64,000 bases of DNA from Gnetum montanum (taxonomy: Eukaryota > Streptophyta > Gnetopsida > Gnetales > Gnetaceae). Every line of letters starts with the position of its first letter. The first letter of the stretch is position 1. Of this stretch, positions 55,353-64,000 are shown piece after piece. Made by a program: the position numbers and the translations under genes. The notes beneath the pieces are model-generated. The model did not search any database. It worked only from the letters and a program-made list of their open reading frames with translations, and was not told the origin of the DNA. Location: contig MNCI01024118.1 of assembly GCA_015680685.1 (NCBI GenBank), positions 9,433-73,432 of the forward strand. Direction: 5' to 3'.

Positions 55353-58130
55353 TATGTATTTAAATGTATTATAATAATGATAATAATAAATACATTGGTG
55401 AAATGCTTGATGTTTTCTTTGTTGATTTGGTTGGGGTTTGATGTTAGTGCTAACATTGCCCATAAATAGGACTTTAATCTTCCATCAAAAAACAAAATCA
55501 TAAGTTTTAACTACCTATTAGGAACAAAAAATCAAACTATCAATTCATACTAAGGGAAGTGTAAATTAAATTTGATTGATCACCATTTTTGATTGATTGC
55601 CACTATCAATTCAAATTAATAATTTCCAAGTTACTGTCAATGCTCATGAATGCCATTGTAGCATAAATTCCAAATATTACCTAGTCCTTGCAAAGCAATA
55701 TTCTAAAACCAGAGTTTCATGTATGATGTACCTTTGACTTTAGTAAAATATTTTTCTTAAAATATTTCTTTTGCCTTGCATCACAACCTGCGACATTGTC
55801 TCATTCCCCTTGCACTTCTGCACACTACTAGCAACCTGCTTCTTTTCACTGACTTTTGCAATTGTGTTGCTAAAACTCTTGGCACATGCCCCATCTCCTC
55901 TTTCTACTCTACATCAATGTTGAAAGTTCCATGACCATCATAAATTAGATGTGTTTCTTGTTGTTCCTACACCTAGGGCATCATGCTCTATGCAACAGAA
56001 AGCCTCATTGTCCACCATCTCTCCTACACATAACCTCTATGTCAAACCCTTTGTTCATGGTTCTCTTGGAGCCCTCTTTTAGACATGATCCTATACCACC
56101 ACACCATAGTGCTTGGTCATCCTTGTTTCCACACTTTCTTACATGTTTCTTGCCTTGCCTACCACAACTGCTACCAAATCCCCATGTGTTCTAGTGCTAT
56201 TTTCCTTACCATGCTAGTTTCTCCACCAACCCAACATCATTACTTAACATCACACCATGCTGCTCTTTTGAACTATAATAACGTGTATCTATCATCACTA
56301 CACAAGTTGTTGCTCCACTACAATGGTTTCCACATCATCATTACCATCTACCATGTGCACTGTGCCAAGCCCTCACTGAAGAAAACCCTTATCCTCAACC
56401 TCAATGAAATCGTTTCATGTAGCACTATTAGCATCACCCTGCACTTACTTGCAACATGTGTCTATTGCTTGCTTACAATCACATGTTGCCTTGAGATACT
56501 ACCAAGTGTTACCCTTCTCCACTATGAGCACATCACTACTCTACCCTAACACACTAGCATCATGCTACTTTGCTTACGATTCCCCTCACACGCGGATCCT
56601 TTCACTTTTCCTCTACTAACTACCTTTGCCTACCATGCTGCTCTGCTAGTTTCCCCCTTGTTACTGCAAGACTTCATGTTACTACTATGATGCTTGACAT
56701 CCACCTCATTTCTCTGTGTACTACCACAACTCATTAAAACCCTTGGGACTACCAACCTATCACTTGGTCTCCCATCAATCCCACCAGTAACCACATGGCT
56801 TGTTCTCTATCTTTCACAATGTTGACCAATGTTGGACTACAAAAATTTCTTTTAGTTTTGAGTTGTGCTTAAAATAATAAAAAGTTAATAATATAAGTTA
56901 ATAATAATACTAATGATAATATATACATTATGTTTTAACTCTAGGTTTATGCTTAGATATTTTCATAATTGATTGTTTGATTTACCCTTAGTGTTTTATA
57001 ATCAATTAATTACTAACTTACTCTTAGATGTGATTGATAGGCACATATCGATAAAAATAAGGAAGAGGAAGAGAACATAAGGACTATAAAATCTCATACA
57101 CATATATGAAAATAGGGATTATCATCATTAGGAAGAGAGGAGAAAGCAAAGTCTCTTGGTTTCTCTCTTTTGCTTTTCATATTTTGCTTCTTCTTTCCTT
57201 CTCCCTTCCCTTCTCTTATTCTCTTTCACCATCTCTTTATCTCATATCTCTTCTTCCTTTTTCATTTTAGTGTTGCTATTGCTACATGCAACTCATTTCC
57301 TAGTGTTATACATGCAATTAGTTGTTGCTTGGATGCTTCTTGTTGTTGTTGCTATTAGTCATTATTAGATAGTGTTTTTGTCTGTAAGTTGTCGGTACCA
57401 CTTGTTGCAGCTACTATGTACTACCACCATGGCTACTTGTATCCATTACTGAATATACTAAATTCTATTTTCTCTCTACTTCTTATTATTTCTTTTTATT
57501 ATTATTATCTTTCTAAGTTATTCCATGTTCAATGTTCTATTTTACTCCACTTTAAGTTTTGCTCAATGCTCAAATTTAAGTTATATTCAAATAGTTGTTC
57601 TATTTAAATATAAGGTACATTTCCTCTTCCACTTAGATACTATTCTTGGGCTAGCTATTCCCTAAGCAACATGCCCTAGGCAATAGCTTTGTCAAACTGA
57701 GCACTTTACGGGTGTTGTGTGTTAATGTGCCTTTATAGCCCAAATCTACGCATCAACAATCACATCAAGGTTAAACGGAAGATTAACCATGTTTATAAGA
57801 ATCCTTTTTCATTTTTAACTCTATTTTATTTATATGCCAATCATGAAAATATTAATCTTATTTCTTTCAAATATGACAGCTTTTAGTGTATCATGATTTA
57901 CTTTTATCAATGAGCATTAAGATATTCTATTCTTTTTAATATACTTTGTTTTTATTTTCATAGCTATAAAATCTTTGAAAGAGATCAAGGAAAATTTAAC
58001 AAAGAATCTTTTTAGGAAGAGTATTTCTAATGTGTTGTGAACATAATATAATTTAGCTTTATAAGATTATGATTAGTAGTTGGCCTCAACCAAAACTCAA
58101 TCAAAAAACCTTGTAAAGAAAAATGCATAG
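55353..58130. other. AT-rich region without a recognisable gene
   Basis: Pyrimidine-rich plus strand with short His/Leu/Cys-rich frames (for example 56085-56549) that reflect base composition. It contains AAT-type microsatellite stretches (about 56870-56925) and a TATA-like ACTATAAAATC near 57083 followed by CT-rich sequence. Possibly old retroelement remains; nothing can be named. Confidence 0.5.
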
Positions 58131-61100
58131 GGGGGGGGTGGGCAACGTTGGACCCTAAAAAGAAGTTTCATTAATATTAAAAAGGTATCAAGTACATAGA
58201 CCATAATAAGTCATGAGGATAACAAAATGAAACTAAGAAAACTAAGGATGAGAATTTGGGAAACATCTTCATAAATAACCATTTTTGAAAGGGAAAAATC
58301 CAATCTAGGGAACTACCATCCACCAAGACTAGCTAGCCCATTATAAGAGAGAGTGGTAGAAATGTAGATGAGGTAGAGAGTGCTCAATAAAAGATAGAGA
58401 AACTCCCATTTGGTGACTCCATTGAAATTTGAGAAGGGAAGTGTCAATGTAGAGATTCCTATGGAAGAGTGTTGCTTGAATGCATGAGTCTTTCCCAAGG
58501 CTGCAGAAGAGGAATCAACTAATGAATATCTATTTTGAACTTTGATGCTTGAGATTTGAGTTGGAAATGAATTAGGTAGAAGATCTACAATTTCTTCATC
58601 AGTGTGAGATGACAAGTATTATAATAATCAATCCTTTGAAAGATAACATTGCATCTATGCTTCTAGATATAATATAAAATAATAGGCCTAATTACTTTCC
58701 ACAAAAAATTAAAATTAGCAATGGTGGTGGCCAAAAATCTGAATATAACAACATCTAGAGATAACTTGCATGATGGAATTACTTTGGAAGCCCATGTCCA
58801 CACGTGTTGTGTGAAGGGGAAATGCCAAAACACATGAATAAAATCATCTTTTCCACCACAAAGAGGGCTATTGGGACTATGAATCCCAAGATGTTCAAGA
58901 TGTTTGCCAATTGGTAAACCTTGGTGGAGGAGATACCAAAAGAATTGCTTAATTTTAGGAAGGGTTGGTAGTTTCCAAATATGTTGGAAGAGGGGGATCT
59001 AGAATTGGTCTTACTCTTGTTTGTGACAATACTTATTACATCATTGGAGGACACTGGATGAGTCATGCAAAAGGTGAAAGGGAACATACGACCTATAAGG
59101 TAGAAGTTTCAACCCATTAATCCATTGAAGGCCATGAAAAGTGCTTTGCACCGAAATGTCTAGCTTCATATGGCAATGGATAAAGGTATAGACCCAAGCT
59201 AGGCAATGGTGCATTTCTTCACACTCCCCATACAAATTATTAAACTCATTTCCCAAAATTCATTGACTAGCTAGTTGAAGACAATTTAGAGAAATAACAC
59301 CCTTTTGATACCAAAATGTAGTAACCTTAGCATTTTTAATGGCAAGGGTAGTGGGCAACAAAGGTAACCACCAAGGATACAACTTAGAGAGGAGAGTAGG
59401 GTTGATCTTGATATTAGTCCAGTGATTATAACGATGTAGAGTTTACTAAGTCCTCCAAATGCTTTTGAAAACATGAGATCCAGAAATAATGATAGTGTGG
59501 GGATAAAGGATCCAATTAACAAAATGGATACCTTTCCAGAAGGGATTATTTTTTGAAAATTCTTAATGAAGTCTTAATTGGAGGAGAATCCCAATAATAT
59601 TTGGGGCATCTAGATGTTAGACCAACCACTTAGCGACTAAGGTAATCCCCTACTTAAAAGAGCTCAAACAATCTAAGCTACCTTTATTCTTAGGGAGGGT
59701 AACAACATTCCAAGCAACCTGATGGAAGCCTTTTTGAGAGTCTTTAGAGGACCACATGAAGTCACAAAATAATCGTTCAAGCTTCTGGTAAGTAGTTTAG
59801 GAGGGAACCCAACACGAAGAGTAATACACATGGGTTGATGCACATATGGACTTATAGACAAGGTACTTACCCACTAGAGTGAGGGGGTTTAGTCTTCCAT
59901 TTATCAAGTTTCTTTTGAATTAGATAAATAACCTACTCCCAAAGAACTGAGGTTGAACCTCTAAAACAAAAGGGAATTCCGAGAATCTTGATGATGTCTT
60001 GATCCTGAAGTAGCTTCCAATTATAGTTGGTCACATGACTGTAATTACCAATAAAGCTATAAATAGAGGATTTGTTCTAATTAATAGTGGAACCTAAGAG
60101 TGAGCAATATTACTCCACCCTAGATAAGAGTCTATGCAAATTAGTTGTAGTGTTTTGAATAAGAAAAAAGGAGTCATAGATGAAATGCATGTTAAGAAGC
60201 TATTGTTGAGGTGGAGGCAGACCCCAATGAGAACTTTATTTTGAATGTCATGGTTTATCTAATGATAGTGAAAGTTAGCTATGATGATGAATAAGTAAGG
60301 GGTAAGAGGACATCCTTTCTATGCTAACCTATGGATAGGAAAGGGAGAGGTGATGCTGAAGGTAGTGGCTATTCTTACATTAGCATCTGAGAATAAGCAT
60401 TTCATCATATGTAGGAACTTAGGGCCAAAACTAAGTTTAGTCATTGTCTATAGAATAAAGTTCCACTTTATGTTGTCATAGGCCTTGGAATAATCTAGCT
60501 TCATTAGAAGAATATCTTGACCATCATCCTTCATCCACTTGAGACCTTTTCAAGCTATAACCACATTGTTTAAAATGTAACTACTAAGAACAAATCATAT
60601 TTTTTGGGGAGATATAATTTTGCCAAGAAATTTTTTTTTATTGTAAGGCTAAGCACTTGGCCCAAATTTTATACACCGTGATGAGAAGAGTTATGGGATG
60701 CTAATTGGAGATACAAGTAGGATCCCCAGACTTAGGGAGGAGACGAATAATTCCTTAATTTAGATTGGGCCCAAAGGAACTAGTAATGATAGCCTCTTTA
60801 ATGACTTGGAAAGGATCATTCCCCATCAAATCCCAATGAGCTTAAAAAAATTCAATGGGAAAACCACCATAACTGGGAGTCTTCACATGAATCAACATAG
60901 AACAAGCCATGAGAGGATGCAGTTGTGGTCAGCGATGATGGTACCATTAGTGGAGATTTTATCTAAAGAATTCCTTACAGTATTCATCTTGAATATTCAA
61001 CCAAGTGATTCTACTTTTAGTTAAGGCACTTTTCACTCTGTACACTTCTCATTGTTGGAAGGCTAACTAGGATCTAGCTAAATCCTAATGAACTATAGTG

Positions 61101-62089
61101 TTAAAAGGATCTTGAGCTAATCTATTAGTTAGAAGTTTGATAGTAAGGTAAATGTTTTTATATTCATGTTTGGCTTGAGTAGCCATTGCCTTACCATATG
61201 AACAAGTAAACTTCCACATTCTACAAGAAGCATGATGCTACCATTGAATCCAATCCACCTGATTTAAGGGCATAGGTTTGACATTCCAAAGGTTAGAGAG
61301 AAAAAGTCTAGCAAAAGGGGAAGAGAAGCAGTTGTTATGTAGTTGGAAAAGATGGAATCAATGTATACTACCATGAATCTAGATAGATATAGAGATGAGA
61401 AGATGGTTTGATAAGGTGTCATGTTAATGAACCATAGTAGCATAGGAGGCTTGCTAGAATGAGAGGGTGGAAAAACAGAACCTATCTAACCTACTATAAA
61501 TACAAGCCTAGCCCAGACAGAGATTGCTCCAAGTGAATCTATGGAGGGGATCATGAGTAGATACATCCACGCCATTAGAAAGGTATAACTTTTTCATAAA
61601 GGTAGACTAGGTCTAATACTCAAAAATTGGTAGTTTAAAAAACACTCCCCCTAATCTTATCATGATGGAATTATATCATATTAAAATCTCCTCTAAATAT
61701 CCAAAGCACTAAGGGAAGAGACATAGCTAGCTCCTAACATAGAAGAGCATGTTCTATAGAATTGTTGGGGGCATAAATCAAGAAGATACTGAAAGGGCCA
61801 TGTAGGGAGGAGAAGGTAGTCCAAGAAACTCTATGACTAGAATTAGAACAACTTTGAATGGTTTTATCTTTTCAGTAATTTATGAGGATTATGGCAGCTC
61901 CCCCTTTCCCACTCACATGGGACGTTGCAAGAATTGATGAGTGAGGAAGAAACCAATTGGCTAAAAGAGATAAATGGTCAACTGAAATCTTGATTTCTTA
62001 AAGGAGAATAAAGTCAAAAGAAATATTAAGATTGGATAGAAATTTTCTTGCATTCTTTCATCAAATCCTATCAGTAAGGCCTCAAACAT
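58130..62089 (-). pseudogene. LINE ORF2 (endonuclease-reverse transcriptase) remnant
   Basis: Endonuclease, reverse transcriptase and C-terminal zinc-binding domain follow in the normal order over about 4 kb, close to the usual ORF2 length. Many Arg and Trp codons have become stops (for example in WNVRGL), the same transition bias as in the LTR elements. The catalytic RT YADD box could not be found with confidence. Confidence 0.7.
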
Positions 62090-63490
62090 TCCATGATAGG
62101 AGGTTCATGGGGAAGTAGAGGGCATGTCGACTAAGAGGTCAATATGAGGTTCAAAAGTCAAATATCAACTTCCATTGTTTGTGAAAGGAGGATAAAGGAG
62201 TTGTTGGTAGTAACAAGGGCATCGAAAATGTTTAGTGAAAAGGAGGTGGAGGTTAGAGTTGTAATGAAGGAAGCTTTGACACATTTCCTCCCATTGCTCA
62301 TCACAAACCCCTCACCCAAGATGGAGTCCTTAAATGACTTGGAGGAGATGACATAGGCCAAGGTGTGTGTACCTAATTGTGGCATTTGTATTTTGAAGGG
62401 ACCAAATAGAGAGGAGGACTTTGGAGCTATTTAGGAAGAGGATGTAAATTTAAAGGATTATGAGGGTGGGTAGGGTAGTGTGTCTAGGGAATTATTTTTT
62501 AGAAATGCTACGGATTGTTTCTTCTTAGCTAAGAAGGGACACACCGAGATATGATGCTTTGCCTTATGACAATGGCTACATGAGTTTTGGAAAAAAATAG
62601 TCTATTTTTTGGATGAAAATTTTTCCACTAGTTATGAGGGTTAATGAGGTCTTCCTAAGAGCTATGTCGAGATTGATACAATAATGGTGAATTTGAGTTA
62701 TATTGATCACAGTGCAATGGTCAGGAATAAGAGGACCAAGGATGCTCACGATGTCTCTCTCTACAAGTGAAAAAATGAGTTGAAGATTTGGTAATTTCAC
62801 ATAACAAGAAATTGTGTTAAAGGCTAGCTCATTATCATTAAATTCAAATATCTAATTGCACACTATTAGAGTTGCATTTCATGATGGAAAACATTTTAAA
62901 GAGAGAGCCTTCTTGACCTAAGAGGCCTTGGATAATTCCGCTAGAATAAAGTTTTCAGCATAGTAATGGGCATGAGAAACTTGAATGTCCTAGGGCTAAA
63001 GGAGGTTTTAGATTTACATGTTAATACTTAGAGACCTCAACAAAAATTCCACTATTTGAAGAAAAGAAAGCACGTTGCAAATTCTTTGGAAATCGCATCA
63101 AAAATAACATCTAGAAGAAGAAAATCGATTTTAGGTAAGTTAGAGAAACTTCCCTGATGATGAGTAGAACCAAATGAAGCCACCATTGCAACAAACACCA
63201 CTATGGTAGCCAAGAATAGAAACTTCAACCACTGCACCAAGCTTCAAAGAAAGTGTAGTAGCAGCCACACCAACAACAACCTCAAAGAAACCCCCCAATC
63301 ATTGAGAAAACACTCAGCAATAGGGACACCCATGCCATCGATACAAAGTAGTAAAGCCCTATGCTATCACAAGATAGAAAAAATGCAAATCCACCTAGAT
63401 ATAGCACAAAATAGCCACATAGTACTACAACAATCACAACAAAGAAAACTACAAAAAGACACTGCCACCAACCACCAAACATAGAGAGAG
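62090..63490 (-). pseudogene. LINE ORF1 (gag-like) remnant
   Basis: Frames at 63240-63052, 62800-62576 and 62385-62158 keep the order expected of plant LINE ORF1: an N-terminal segment with KIDFLLLDVIFDAI, a middle part with the pattern of the DUF4283-type nucleic-acid chaperone, then one CCHC knuckle. It is broken by several stops. Role in the family: RNA binding of the LINE transcript. Confidence 0.6.
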
Positions 63491-64000
63491 GAAGAGCGGC
63501 AAAGAATAGAAATTGTAGAAAATCATAGCCAAACTAGAGCAAAATTGTAGAAAATTATGATTGGGGTTTACAGCAGCAAAGAACAATGTTGCAACTACTC
63601 ACCACTAGTCATGGGGTGAGACAAAGCAGCCTACGGAAACATCACCATGAGTCATGGAGCATAGGACTGCTCAGCAACATATTAGCATAGCAAAGGGGAA
63701 GAATCGGGGCGAAGAGCACCAACGGTAGTGAAATTCATATGCACAACTATATATAACTTCATATTATCTATTAATGTGAAATAACTTTGATAATAATATT
63801 AGAAAATTTACTCATTTTATCTTCAACTTATTTATGGATTTATAATAGTTTATATATCTTCCAACTACAAGAATAACTTTAAAAACTATAATTCTTTTAA
63901 CTTTCTTCTTCTTTTAATCTAGCATGTTTAGAAGAATTATTTATCACATTATAAATTATAAGATTCTTTTTCATTATTTAACACCATTTTATGTATTGGC
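63491..64000. other. AT-rich right flank, nothing recognised
   Basis: No open frame of note, no repeat with a partner in this window. Confidence 0.5.

Larger units (their letters stand above)
58130..63490 (-). mobile_element. Degenerate L1-type LINE (non-LTR retrotransposon)
   Basis: On the minus strand, in order from high to low coordinate: ORF1-like protein pieces with a CX2CX4HX4C knuckle (CSHCHKAKHHISVC, about 62535-62580); endonuclease starting SWNV-stop-GL (about 62090) and including YAPN and GDFN (about 61690-61780); reverse transcriptase with SGDPT and HPITLL-YKIWAKCLA (about 60640-60740) and a downstream GCPLTPYLF segment (about 60290-60320); and the C-terminal zinc-binding CGGKDDFIHVFWHFPF (about 58800-58850). 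Stops and frameshifts are everywhere. The 3' end is placed only roughly; no target duplication or poly(A) tail was found. Confidence 0.82.

Noticed and set aside
56085-56549. 154-codon frame in the AT-rich right part
   Set aside because: Composition (His, Leu, Thr, Cys) follows the CT-rich strand; no domain, no conserved neighbour.
57156-57368. Hydrophobic frame resembling a membrane peptide
   Set aside because: Encoded by a TTC/CTT-rich tract; low-complexity translation.
63282-63482. Hydrophobic Val/Phe-rich frame
   Set aside because: Low-complexity frame at the start of the LINE; kept only as part of the ORF1 remnant.
1-64000. tRNA, rRNA or other structured RNA genes
   Set aside because: No cloverleaf-like or rRNA-like sequence seen on either strand by eye.

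Overview
This is plant nuclear DNA from a large, repeat-rich genome. No complete host gene is recognisable. Most of the window is three Ty3/gypsy LTR retrotransposons of the Tat/Ogre type, called A, C and D here. The lineage call rests on a second, archaeal-type RNase H between the first RNase H and integrase. A decayed L1-type LINE lies near the right end. The mixture fits a gymnosperm or other large plant genome, but the species cannot be told from the sequence.

Layout: 1-518, host DNA with two gene-like open stretches. 519-16455, element A (LTRs 519-1864 and 15070-16455). 16456-19671, AT-rich host DNA with a gene-like remnant and a TATA-type promoter or old LTR. 19672-55352, element D with target duplication TAAGG; its 5' LTR is split by element C (20240-37517, target duplication GCGTC). 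55353-58130, AT-rich DNA without a gene. About 58130-63490, a LINE on the minus strand. The rest is AT-rich flank.

All three LTR elements share one unusual plan: LTR, primer-binding site, repeat-rich leader, gag-protease on the plus strand, a block of repeats ending in TAAACT, a spliced gene on the MINUS strand, another TAAACT block, a 3' splice site, RT-RNaseH-archaeal RNaseH-integrase on the plus strand, a third TAAACT block, polypurine tract, LTR. The antisense gene thus sits where Ogre elements are known to have a pol intron between protease and RT. I could reconstruct eight exons in A. Splice phases match at the traceable junctions in A and C, and at the first three in D. Exon 2 is 450 bp in all three copies, and exon 4 is 1041-1047 bp. 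The gene has its own TATA box.

Exon 2 resembles the FCP1-like (NIF/HAD) phosphatase domain of plants with its catalytic aspartates lost. Exon 4 resembles the putative plant transposon protein family. Exons 5-8 encode an acidic and probably coiled-coil tail. The short palindromic repeat typical of each family's LTR (GCGTATACGC in A and C, GCTACGC/GCGTAGC in D) recurs at the antisense gene's promoter and first intron.

The copies are dead or nearly so. The pol frames are almost free of frameshifts but carry many nonsense codons, mostly explainable by C-to-T or G-to-A changes. C is the youngest by nesting and by eye-judged LTR similarity; its antisense gene is nearly intact apart from a 520-bp run of N.
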